Below, one piece after another: positions 24,113-32,177 of a stretch of 64,000 nt of DNA. Numbering within the stretch: the first letter of the stretch is position 1; each line of letters starts with the position of its first letter. Source of the stretch: SW4 sp042466115. GTDB lineage: Bacteria > Pseudomonadota > Alphaproteobacteria > Rhodobacterales > Rhodobacteraceae. The notes under the pieces were generated by a model. That model was not told where the DNA came from and made no database searches. It saw only the letters and a list, made by a program, of their open reading frames with translations. The translations under genes and the position numbers were made by a program. The DNA lies in the NCBI RefSeq assembly GCF_042466115.1, contig NZ_JAXHBQ010000001.1, forward strand, positions 744,001-808,000, read 5' to 3'.

Positions 24113-25345
24113 ATGGCGAAAGCAAAGAAACGTTCCCGTCTGATCCTGACCACCGCAACCCTATTGTTGGTTGGTGGTGCGCTGACGGTTGCCTTCTGGC
24201 CGCAGCCAACGATGGTGGACATGGGCCAGGTCGCGCGTGGAACCATGCAGCTGACGATTGACGAAGAAGGCCGCACGCGGGTGCGTGACGCCTATGTGGT
24301 ATCGACGCCTGTCGCCGGACAGTTGCAACGTGTCAGCGTGCAACCCGGCGATCCGGTCGTGCGCGGCGAAACCGTTGTGGCCCATATGCGCCCGACCAAC
24401 CCCGCCGCGCTGGACGTGCGCACCCGTGAACAGGCACAGGCCGTTGTGACAGCCGCGCAAGCGGCCCTTCGCGTGGCCCAGGCCGATCTGAACGCCGCGC
24501 TGGCCTATCGTGATCTGGCCGACACGGAACTGGCCCGAACCCGACAGCTTGTCGAACGCGGCATCTCAAGCCGTGCGGCCTTGGACGGCGCGCAACAGGC
24601 CGCGCGCGTGGCAGAAGCAAATGTCGATACGGCAGAGGCGGCAATTTCAATGCGTGAAGCCGAAATCGCGAACGCCCAGGCCGAACTGATCAGCTTTGAC
24701 GACCCCCGTCTGGCAGCTGCAATCGGAACGACCGACGATGATATTCCGCTCTTTGCGCCGGCAGACGGCCGCATTCTGCGCGTCATTCAGGAAAGTGAAA
24801 CATCGCTGCCTGCCGGGACGCCCATCATGGAGATCGGCAACATCGAAAATGATCTGGAAGTGGTGGTCGAACTTTTGTCAACGGATGCCGTGCAGGTCAC
24901 GGTAGGCGACCCTGTCATCATCGCCGATTGGGGCGGCCCGGCCGAGCTTGCAGGCGAAGTGTCGCGCGTCGATCCGTTTGGCATTACGCAGTTCTCTGCA
25001 TTGGGTGTGGAAGAACAACGCGTCAATGCCGTCATTGCCTTCAACAGCCCGTCCAGGGACTTTACCGGACTGGGGCACGGGTTCCGCGTGGAAACCAGAA
25101 TTGTAGTCTGGCGCGCCGAAGATACCTTGATCGTTCCCGCCAGCGCCCTGTTCCGCAGTCGCGATCTCTGGGCGGTGTTTGTCGTGGCCGATGGATCAGC
25201 GCAACTTCGCACCATCGAGCTCGGCCCCAACAACGGCATAGAAGCGCAGGTCATTAGCGGCCTGTCCGAAGGCGACCGCGTGATCCTTTACCCCTCGTCC
25301 GGCCTGTCTGACGGAACGCGCGTGGCGGAACGGGTGGTCAACTGA
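24113..25345 (+). CDS. Periplasmic adaptor (membrane fusion) protein of the ABC exporter
   Basis: 410 aa. One N-terminal membrane helix (residues about 10-28, ILTTATLLLVGGALTVAFW), then a lipoyl-like domain (VSTPVAGQLQRVSVQPGDPV), a long helical hairpin rich in Ala (about 95-190), the returning lipoyl half (IPLFAPADGRILRVIQESE) and beta-barrel and membrane-proximal domains (LRTIELGPNNGIEAQVISGL). This is the HlyD/MacA class. With the two upstream genes it forms a tripartite efflux or envelope-lipid system that would need an outer-membrane partner, not encoded here. Confidence 0.9.
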   Translation: MAKAKKRSRLILTTATLLLVGGALTVAFWPQPTMVDMGQVARGTMQLTIDEEGRTRVRDAYVVSTPVAGQLQRVSVQPGDPVVRGETVVAHMRPTNPAALDVRTREQAQAVVTAAQAALRVAQADLNAALAYRDLADTELARTRQLVERGISSRAALDGAQQAARVAEANVDTAEAAISMREAEIANAQAELISFDDPRLAAAIGTTDDDIPLFAPADGRILRVIQESETSLPAGTPIMEIGNIENDLEVVVELLSTDAVQVTVGDPVIIADWGGPAELAGEVSRVDPFGITQFSALGVEEQRVNAVIAFNSPSRDFTGLGHGFRVETRIVVWRAEDTLIVPASALFRSRDLWAVFVVADGSAQLRTIELGPNNGIEAQVISGLSEGDRVILYPSSGLSDGTRVAERVVN

Positions 25346-25620
25346 ACAACCGAAATGGATTTCGCAGTGGCAATTGCGGCAAGGTGCGTGGCTTTGGGTG
25401 CGGTCGGTTCCGGCAGAAGTCTTGGTCGCTGACAGCGACGCAATCACACCAAAGCAACGCAATGAGCGCGCGTGCGCCAAGCCCGATCGCAATGATGCAA
25501 TCCGGACCAGCCGCCCACCAGCCTTAACCATTTGTTCATCTATTTCTCGCGCCACGCGGATGCGGCGGCTAGAACCACCCTGCGGCCCGCATGCCGCATC
25601 GGGGGCAGATCGGAAATCGA

Positions 25621-26268
25621 ATGAACAGGCTCCGGCTTGCGCTGGTCCTTTTGGCCTGCGCCCTGACAACGCCCGCGATTGCTGAAACGTCTCTGTCACT
25701 TGGCGGCGGCATCAGTTTTGACAAGCACGAATTCCAAGGCATGGGCAGCGGACCGCACTACAGCCTGACCGGGCAAGGCGGCACGGCATTTATTGAAGTG
25801 ACGCGCCACAACGCCCTGACAGTGGCGGGCCGCCCCGTTGCCGCGAGCCTGTCCCTGCATCGTGACGCCCCCTCGGCCGTCGATACCGCCTCTGATGGTC
25901 GCGCCTGGGCCGCAAGCCTTGATCGCGGCGCCCAAATCCGCACAACCCGCACCCTCGTGACCCTCTCCACACCCGTTGTGCAGCAAGGCAACTGGTCGCT
26001 TGATCTGGGGGTCGGGGTCGGCCTTGCCCGCACTGATGTCACCCTGCGCCACGGCACCGCAACCACCCACCAGCGCGAGACCCTGCCTCACGCCGCCCTG
26101 TCCTTGCGCGCCGCACGCGCCAGCGCCGACGGCCGCGCCCGCGTCTGGAGCGAGCTGCGCTATCACACCAGCCCTGCCCTGACGCTGACCTTTGACGACG
26201 GCGAACAACGCCGCCACGAAATTAGCGGGCTTGAACTGGCCGCAGGTGTCACTTTTTTTATTGAGTGA
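25621..26268 (+). CDS. Exported protein, probable outer-membrane beta barrel
   Basis: 215 aa from ATG 25621 (MNRLRLALVLLACALTTPAI), a signal peptide with probable cleavage after AIA. The mature part alternates polar and hydrophobic residues in strand-like blocks (TSLSLGGGISFDKHEFQG, WSLDLGVGVGLARTDVTLR, VWSELRYHTSPALTLTFDD) and ends in a strand with terminal FFIE. That pattern suggests an 8- to 10-strand barrel, but the last residue is not the usual aromatic. No family recognised. It follows the exporter operon by 275 bp of featureless DNA and may or may not belong to it. Confidence 0.65.
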   Translation: MNRLRLALVLLACALTTPAIAETSLSLGGGISFDKHEFQGMGSGPHYSLTGQGGTAFIEVTRHNALTVAGRPVAASLSLHRDAPSAVDTASDGRAWAASLDRGAQIRTTRTLVTLSTPVVQQGNWSLDLGVGVGLARTDVTLRHGTATTHQRETLPHAALSLRAARASADGRARVWSELRYHTSPALTLTFDDGEQRRHEISGLELAAGVTFFIE

Positions 26269-26316
26269 AACAGGATTGGCGGCTCGTTACGACAGGAACA
26301 ATGCCTCAGGGGGGCA

Positions 26317-26541
26317 AATGTCCGCTTTGAGCCCTAACGGGACATAGGCGCGCATGCGCCATGCCCGACCTCGGGAGGGGCTCGCGGTTTTGTAGTGGCC
26401 ATAGTTTAAAAGTTAAACAAACGCTCCATGCACATCAGAAGTTGCAATATGCCCTCCCGTGGGGGAGGTCGGGCATGGCGCATGCGCGCCGGTTGCGATT
26501 GTTGTTTACAGTCGCGCAAACACGGGAATGTCCACTTCGTC
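26317..26541. repeat. Repeat family A, copy 2 (225 bp, long hairpin)
   Basis: Second copy of the unit at 17159-17383, same orientation, one base different. It occupies half of the 449-bp gap between two converging genes (barrel protein and trigger factor). Flanks on both sides are unrelated to those of copy 1 apart from a preceding GGGCAA and a CGCAAA right after the end. Confidence 0.92.
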
Positions 26542-26663
26542 CGCAAAGCGAGCGTTGCGAAAAACAACACTAGCTGCAAAAAGGCGGACAGATTGTTGGG
26601 ATTTCATATCCCCTAGCTTGCTCGTCCAACTACCTGCCGCGACACGCCCGTAGCCCCTTTCAC

Positions 26664-26693
26664 GAAAAAGGCCGCCCCCTTTCAGGAGCGGCC
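26664..26693 (-). terminator. Terminator of tig
   Basis: On the minus strand GGCCGC pairs with GCGGCC around a 12-base loop and is followed by TTTTTCGTG, 25 bp past the tig stop. Confidence 0.88.
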
Positions 26694-26717
26694 CAGATTT
26701 CGCTAAACGTCCGAGGA

Positions 26718-28049
26718 TCACTCCTCCTCAAGCTTCTCGACAGCCTTTTGCAGATCGTCCTTGCTGGCATCCTTGTCGGTCACTTTGGCCTGTTCAAAGA
26801 TGTGATCAACAACCTTGTCTTCAAAGATCGGTGCGCGCATCTGCTGTTGCATCTGCGGGTTCTGCTGCACGAACTCAAAGAACTGGCGTTCCTGACCAGG
26901 ATACTGGCGGGCCTGGTTCATGATGGCTTGGGTCATTTCGGCGTCCGTGACCTGCACTTCGGCCTTCTGACCGATTTCGGCCAGCAACAGGCCCAGCTTC
27001 ACGCGGCGCTCGGCCAGCTTGGTGTGTTCCTTGGTCGCTTCAATCTCGGGGTGATCATGGCCCTCGACATCGGGGTTTTCCTCGTGCCACAGCTGGTGTG
27101 CGATCTGACCCGCTTCGGCATCAACCAGCGACGGGGGCAGTTCAAACTTGACGGCCTTGTCCAGCGCATCAAGCAGCGCGCGCTTGGTCACGGCACGGGC
27201 CGCACCGCTGTATTCGGCTTCCAGACGTTCCGTGATCTGCACCTTGAGGGCTGCCAGATCTTCGGCACCGAACTGCTTGGCCATCTCGTCATCGACCTTG
27301 GCCGCCTTGGGTTCCTTGACGGCCTTGATCTTGCACTCGAATACGGCGGCTTTGCCGGCCAGATGCTCGGCCTGATATTCTTCGGGGAAGGACACTTCGA
27401 CGTTCTTTTCGTCGCCTTCCTTCACGCCGACCAGCTGTTCCTCGAAACCGGGGATGAACGAATTGGAGCCAAGGGTCAGCGGATAATCTTCGGCTGCACC
27501 ACCTTCAAACGGTTCGCCGTCAACCTTGCCAAGGAAGTCGATCACAACCTGATCGCCGTCTTTCGCCTTGGAGCCTTTCTTGCGGTCTTCAAAGTTCTTG
27601 ACGGTCTCGGCCAGATTTTCCAACGCTTCTTTGACAGAAGCATCATCAGCCTTCACGACCATACGCTCCAGCTTGATCTTGCCAAAATCAACGTCGGGAA
27701 CTTCGGGCAGCGTTTCATAAGAAACGTCAACGATCACATCGTCGCCCTCTTTCCAGTCGTCGTTTGTCATCTTCATTTCGGGCTGGGCCGCGGGGCGGTC
27801 ACCGGACTTTTCCAGATGCTCGGACATGGCGCCATCAATGCTTTCCTGCATCGCTTCGCCAAGGATACGCGGGCCGAACTGCTTTTTCAGCAGCGCCATG
27901 GGCACCTTGCCCTTGCGAAACCCCTTCATCTCGACTTCGGGCTGGGCTTCTTTCAGCTTGTCGTTGACTTTCGCGTCCAGCTCGGCGGCGGTGACGGTGA
28001 TCGTATAGCCGCGCTTGAGGCCTTCGTTCAGGGTCTCGTTGACCTGCAT
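26718..28049 (-). CDS. tig: Trigger factor, ribosome-bound chaperone
   Basis: 443 aa from the ATG at 28049 (MQVNETLNEGLKRGYTITV), with AAAGGA upstream; the upstream in-frame stretch is not family sequence. N-terminal ribosome-binding domain with the signature GFRKGKVPMALLKKQFG (family GFRxGKxP), a PPIase FKBP-like domain (GDQVVIDFLGKVDGEPFEGG), then the helical C-terminal domain. It shields nascent chains at the exit tunnel. The gene follows tRNA-Leu on the same strand. Confidence 0.97.
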   Translation of the reverse strand: MQVNETLNEGLKRGYTITVTAAELDAKVNDKLKEAQPEVEMKGFRKGKVPMALLKKQFGPRILGEAMQESIDGAMSEHLEKSGDRPAAQPEMKMTNDDWKEGDDVIVDVSYETLPEVPDVDFGKIKLERMVVKADDASVKEALENLAETVKNFEDRKKGSKAKDGDQVVIDFLGKVDGEPFEGGAAEDYPLTLGSNSFIPGFEEQLVGVKEGDEKNVEVSFPEEYQAEHLAGKAAVFECKIKAVKEPKAAKVDDEMAKQFGAEDLAALKVQITERLEAEYSGAARAVTKRALLDALDKAVKFELPPSLVDAEAGQIAHQLWHEENPDVEGHDHPEIEATKEHTKLAERRVKLGLLLAEIGQKAEVQVTDAEMTQAIMNQARQYPGQERQFFEFVQQNPQMQQQMRAPIFEDKVVDHIFEQAKVTDKDASKDDLQKAVEKLEEE

Positions 28050-28073
28050 GTTATCGTCCTTTTCTTTGTCATC

Positions 28074-28158
28074 TGGTGCGGGTGAAGGGACTCGAACCCC
28101 CACGCCTCGCGGCGCCAGAACCTAAATCTGGTGCGTCTACCAATTCCGCCACACCCGC
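28074..28158 (-). tRNA. tRNA-Leu (anticodon UAG)
   Basis: 85 nt on the minus strand including an encoded CCA (28074-28076). Acceptor stem GCGGGTG pairs with CACCCGC; D arm has TGGCGGAATTGGTAGACGC; the anticodon stem CCAGA/TCTGG carries loop TTTAGGT with anticodon TAG; a class II variable arm (CGCCGCGAGGCGT) is followed by GGGGGTTCGAGTCCC. These features identify leucine. It lies 24 bp upstream of the trigger factor start. Confidence 0.97.
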
Positions 28159-28247
28159 ATATCTTTAAGGGGCAGGCAACGCCCACCCCAAACTTGCGCC
28201 GCTCTTAGCAAAGGCGCGCGCGGGATGCGAGAGGAAAAGAACGCCAA

Positions 28248-29300
28248 TCAGGCGATAAGCAATGCCGCGTCACGCCCACCCAGCAACGGGCGGGCCGCAG
28301 GCAGCGGCGCGCGGGTCAGCAAATCGCAATCGGGGAACAAGAGCTGCAGTTCCGCACGACAATCGTCAGGCATTGACGCCATTATGACCGGGCCGGGATT
28401 GAAGCTTTCGGTGGCCAGCCCGTCCGAGATCAGCACCTCGTGGGCATCGCATTGCAGATGGATATAGGTGGTCGATGCAACCCCTGCCCGCCGCACGGTT
28501 GTGTCATTGATCAAATGCTTGGCCGCGACCAGCACCTGCGCCTCGCCAAATAACATCTCGGCGCGCCAGCCTTCAATCAGAATGCGGTGCTGCGGCGAGA
28601 CCAGCATGTCGCGGTTCGGGTGATTGCGGCCAAAAGCATGGGCCTTGATCAGGATCGGGCATAATTCAGGGTGCAGGGCCATGCGCAGGCTGCTGACCGG
28701 CGAATGCCCGACCCAGCGCAAGGGCTGCGGGCCGTGATCCAGTGTTGTAACCAGATCACCGACAGCCAAATCCTGCACCGCGCGCGGACCTTCCGGCGTG
28801 TCGATCATCGTGTCGGGCGTGAAACAGGGGATCGCCAGATCGCCTGCCGCAACCGACGGCTGGCCATAATCCCCCGGCCCTTCGGCTGTGGCGACAACCG
28901 TCAGCGCAACCCCGACCGGCGGAAAAACATCAACAAAGGCGATCCCTTCGATCGTGGCATAGGCCGGCGACGAATTGTGAAAGTTCACAGCGATTGCCTG
29001 ATACTCGATCCCAGTCGCGGGATCGCGCAGGGTCATCTGGTATTCGGCCTCGATATCGGTGTTCTTGCTGTAGCTGACACCGTCAAACGTCTGATTGCCG
29101 TCCAGCTTTTGCTGGGTGCCGTTATCGTCAAAGTTCGTGTTGTTGCCTTTGACGTCGATATTTTCCCAGTTGTTGGACGTGAGCGTGATCGACAGCCCCA
29201 TCAGATGACTGCCATCGCCCTGCGTGACACCATCAAGCTGCCCGCCACCGGATACGGTGACGGACGCCTCGCCCAGCGCCCAGAAATCAAATTTTGCCAT
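28248..29300 (-). CDS. Hint-domain protein with N-terminal beta-rich domain
   Basis: 350 aa. Residues 1-155 are a Gly/Asn/Thr-rich beta domain (TVSGGGQLDGVTQGDG, IDVKGNNTNFDDNGTQQKLD) of unknown role. Residues about 158-320 are a Hedgehog/intein (Hint_2-like) domain that starts IPCFTPDTMIDTPEG, with the cysteine nucleophile, and continues DLAVGDLVTTLDHGPQPLRW, VSPQHRILIEGW and LQCDAHEVLISDGLATESF. Proteins of this kind are abundant in Rhodobacteraceae; self-cleavage is plausible but unproven. No signal peptide is visible, so export would be by another route such as type I secretion. A second Hint gene is divergent from it. Confidence 0.85.
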   Translation of the reverse strand: MAKFDFWALGEASVTVSGGGQLDGVTQGDGSHLMGLSITLTSNNWENIDVKGNNTNFDDNGTQQKLDGNQTFDGVSYSKNTDIEAEYQMTLRDPATGIEYQAIAVNFHNSSPAYATIEGIAFVDVFPPVGVALTVVATAEGPGDYGQPSVAAGDLAIPCFTPDTMIDTPEGPRAVQDLAVGDLVTTLDHGPQPLRWVGHSPVSSLRMALHPELCPILIKAHAFGRNHPNRDMLVSPQHRILIEGWRAEMLFGEAQVLVAAKHLINDTTVRRAGVASTTYIHLQCDAHEVLISDGLATESFNPGPVIMASMPDDCRAELQLLFPDCDLLTRAPLPAARPLLGGRDAALLIA

Positions 29301-29502
29301 GTCAGTGCGGCCTGCTCGGCCCCATTTTTTGTTATGTCTTTGACTCTACTGGGGTTTACCCGTCCCGTCACGGAGTCATTTTGGCCACAGGACAGGTTGT
29401 TGCCCCGCAATCACACCAAAAAGGGCACGACAGTAACGTTTTCTTGCCATATTCTGCTGCAAAAGATTGAGGCAGATACAATCAGCTAGAGCGAGAAACG
29501 CC

Positions 29503-29970
29503 ATGCACCTGGGATTTGAAGACACAAAGACAATCGCGCCTGTCAACACAACGGGCCTGACCGGCCTGATGACCGGCACAACCGTGATGACGCTGGACGG
29601 CGAAATTCCGGTGGAACACCTCACAATCGGTGATCGCGTGATTACCCGCGACAGCGGCATGGCCGTTCTGCTGAGCATCGAAACAAAAACCGTGGAAATC
29701 GCGCCGATCCACATCAAGGCCGGTTCGCTGGGCCATACCCGCCCCGACCGTGACATGATGGTATCCCCCGAAGCCTTGGTGCATATCCGCGACTGGCGCG
29801 CCGAAGCCCTGTTCGGCGAGGCCGAGGCGACAGTTCCCGCCCGCCGCCTGATCGACGGTGAATTCGTCAGCGAAGGTGCCAAGCGTCGCGTGAAACTGCA
29901 CGAGCTGGTCTTTGATCGCCCGCATATCGTCTATGCGGACGGGCTTGAGGTTGCGACCACACCACACTGA
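29503..29970 (+). CDS. Short degenerate Hint-domain protein
   Basis: 155 aa from ATG 29503 (MHLGFEDTKTIAP). It aligns with the Hint part of the divergent neighbour (GEIPVEHLTIGDRVITRDSG, HTRPDRDMMVSPEALVHIRD, WRAEALFGEAEATVPARRLI, ELVFDRPHIVYADGLEVAT). The nucleophilic Cys of CFTPDT is replaced (MTGTTVMT) and the SPQHRIL histidine block reads SPEALVH, so it should not be able to self-cleave. It is essentially a Hint domain with no attached partner. Ribosome site weak. A terminator follows. Confidence 0.8.
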   Translation: MHLGFEDTKTIAPVNTTGLTGLMTGTTVMTLDGEIPVEHLTIGDRVITRDSGMAVLLSIETKTVEIAPIHIKAGSLGHTRPDRDMMVSPEALVHIRDWRAEALFGEAEATVPARRLIDGEFVSEGAKRRVKLHELVFDRPHIVYADGLEVATTPH

Positions 29971-29992
29971 AATTTATGAATTTTCTGCTGAA

Positions 29993-30022
29993 CGCGCCGC
30001 CCCCAAGAGGGCGGCGTTTTGC
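29993..30022 (+). terminator. Terminator of the short Hint gene
   Basis: GCCGCCC pairs with GGGCGGC around CCAAGA and is followed by GTTTTG, about 25 bp past the stop codon. Confidence 0.8.
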
Positions 30023-30052
30023 CTGCGGCGCAGATATTTTTGGCAAGATGAG
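30021..30052 (+). repeat. Short repeat family C, copy 1
   Basis: GCCTGCGGCGCAGATATTTT followed by TGGCAAGATGA. It shares the hairpin-TATTT-GGCAAGATGA layout with 47718-47750; the hairpin here is CTGCGGCGCAG, whose paired bases change together relative to CTCCGGCGGAG there. It lies at the 3' end of nnr. Confidence 0.6.
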
Positions 30053-30053
30053 G

Positions 30054-31628
30054 TTAGAGTCCCAAGCCTCTGAAAACCTTGGGAAGTTCTTCGGGAACGT
30101 CTTCGGCGATCAGACCCGGGCCGAATGACAGCGCGCACTCCACATGCAGCCACGCCGCCGCTTGTGCCGCTTGCATCGCGCCAAAGCCGCGCGCCAACAA
30201 TCCCGTGATGAAACCCGCCAGCACATCGCCGGACCCCGCCGTTGCCAGCCACGGCGCAGCGCGTGCACAGGTGGCGGAATTGACAACGCACCGCCCGTCG
30301 GGATCAGCAATCACCGTATCCGCCCCCTTGAACAGCACCACACAGCCCGCGCGCTTGGCGGCATCCCGCGTCGCATCCACCTTGGAATAAGCAGGGCCGG
30401 TTATGGCAGGCGCGTTCAGCTTTTCCGCGATATCAGGGAACAGACGGGCGAATTCACCGGCGTGGGGCGTCAGGACGCATGTGGCGTGCAACATCGCAAA
30501 CAGTGACGCCGGATCGTCACCAAACGCGCTCAAGGCATCCGCATCCAGCACACAGGCGCGGGTATGCTGCACGTCCCGGACCTGATCCGGGACCTCTGGG
30601 GCACCGTTGCCTTGGCCGGGGTGCGAATGCCCCAGCGCCACCGCCACCAAATCCGCCGCGCGCTCCACCCCCAAGCCCGGCCCCAGACACAGCGCATTGA
30701 TCCGATCGTCGCGCAACACATGCGCCAGGGCATCGCCGTCCTGCACCCCCGTCAGCATCACCGCGGTCAGGTGCGCGGCGCATTCCGCCAGCGCATCAGT
30801 GGGCGCCCCCACCGTCACCAGCCCCGCCCCGATCCGCAACGCGCCACGGGCCGCCAGACGCGCCGCGCCGGTCTTGGTCGCGGGGCCAGCAAGGATCAGG
30901 GCATGGCCGTGGGTATATTTATGCGCACCTGCAAACTTGGAAATGCCGGGCGTAGGACCATTGATGCAATGCGCAATCTCGCGCGGCGGCGTCGGGCAAC
31001 CCGCAAGACCAATGTCCGCAATCACCACCTTGCCTGATCTATCCGGCCCCGCGGCCAGCAGATGCCCCGGCTTCAAGCTGTGAAATGTCACCGTAAGATC
31101 TGCGCGCGCGCCTGCCCCACTGCCCAAAACCTTGCCACTGTCCGAACACACCCCCGAAGGCAAATCAAGCGCAACCACCCGCGCTGTGCCCACCGATACC
31201 AGCCAGTCTTGCGCCGCCCCATCAAGGGCGCGGGTCAATCCCGTGCCAAACAGGGCATCAACGATCAGGTCGGCGTCGGTCTTTGCCGGCGGGTTGGTCG
31301 ATACCGCGCCCATCTCGCACCAACGTTCGTAATTCACCTTTGCATCAGACGGCAGTTTCGCGGCGTCCCCGTAAAGACACACCGCCACCTCCCAGCCCCA
31401 CGCCCGCAACAATCGCGCCACGACAAACCCGTCACCGCCGTTGTTGCCCGGCCCACACAAAACAACCGCGCGGTGCGCTGTGGCGGCCAGTTCCGGCCAT
31501 TCGTCAAACACGGCATCCACGACCCCGCGCCCGGCCCGTTCCATCAGGTCCAGTCCTGTCACGGAACCGGACGCAATCGCCGCCTGTTCAGTGGCGCGCA
31601 TTTGGGCAGCGGTCAGCAATTGGGTCAC
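30054..31628 (-). CDS. nnr: Bifunctional NAD(P)H-hydrate epimerase / ADP-dependent dehydratase
   Basis: 524 aa from GTG 31628 (weak ribosome site). N-terminal YjeF epimerase domain (residues about 1-215): LCGPGNNGGDGFVVARLLRA, DLIVDALFGTGLTR, VALDLPSGVCSDSG. C-terminal ribokinase-like dehydratase domain (about 225-524): HKYTHGHALILAGPATKTGA, CLGPGLG, LTPHAGEFARLFP, VLFKGADTVIADPDG, TAGSGDVLAGFITGLLARG. It repairs hydrated NADH and NADPH. An unusual extra stretch of about 24 residues (around 333-356, containing GQGNGAPEVPDQVRDVQ) sits between a conserved helix and VLDADALSAF and is encoded by a palindromic repeat. Confidence 0.93.
   Translation of the reverse strand: MTQLLTAAQMRATEQAAIASGSVTGLDLMERAGRGVVDAVFDEWPELAATAHRAVVLCGPGNNGGDGFVVARLLRAWGWEVAVCLYGDAAKLPSDAKVNYERWCEMGAVSTNPPAKTDADLIVDALFGTGLTRALDGAAQDWLVSVGTARVVALDLPSGVCSDSGKVLGSGAGARADLTVTFHSLKPGHLLAAGPDRSGKVVIADIGLAGCPTPPREIAHCINGPTPGISKFAGAHKYTHGHALILAGPATKTGAARLAARGALRIGAGLVTVGAPTDALAECAAHLTAVMLTGVQDGDALAHVLRDDRINALCLGPGLGVERAADLVAVALGHSHPGQGNGAPEVPDQVRDVQHTRACVLDADALSAFGDDPASLFAMLHATCVLTPHAGEFARLFPDIAEKLNAPAITGPAYSKVDATRDAAKRAGCVVLFKGADTVIADPDGRCVVNSATCARAAPWLATAGSGDVLAGFITGLLARGFGAMQAAQAAAWLHVECALSFGPGLIAEDVPEELPKVFRGLGL
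30573..30593. repeat. Palindromic element inserted in frame within nnr
   Basis: GTCCCGGA-CCTGA-TCCGGGAC: 8-bp perfect arms, 5-base loop. It forms the core of an approximately 65-bp stretch (about 30564-30630) that codes for residues not expected in NnrD dehydratases. Similar GTCCCGG palindromes are known as dispersed intergenic repeats in alphaproteobacteria; here the element keeps the frame open. Confidence 0.7.
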
Positions 31629-31802
31629 TTCTTTGCACTTTCGCGATTCAATTCCGCCCGATCAGTGGGCGATCTGCACAATTTTTAGGCACAGCCTGCA
31701 TTTCGCCAAATGCCGCACCCTTCCCCCGACCCTACCCAATTGTGCCTCCCGACCGGAAGTGGTCTTTCGCCAGTAACGCAAGCATATCGGGAGTCGCGCG
31801 CC

Positions 31803-32141
<339 letters not shown>

Positions 32142-32177
32142 TTCTCAACCCAAACCTATCCAAGGGGACAGACCCAA

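Noticed and set aside
25374..25685. A 103-codon frame upstream of the probable beta-barrel gene
   Set aside because: It overlaps the signal peptide of the better-supported gene in another frame, lacks a ribosome site and has no protein-like pattern.
31660..31700. Sigma-54 promoter before glnB (GGCAC...TGCA)
   Set aside because: The GG and GC elements are eight bases apart instead of ten, which a sigma-54 polymerase would not accept.
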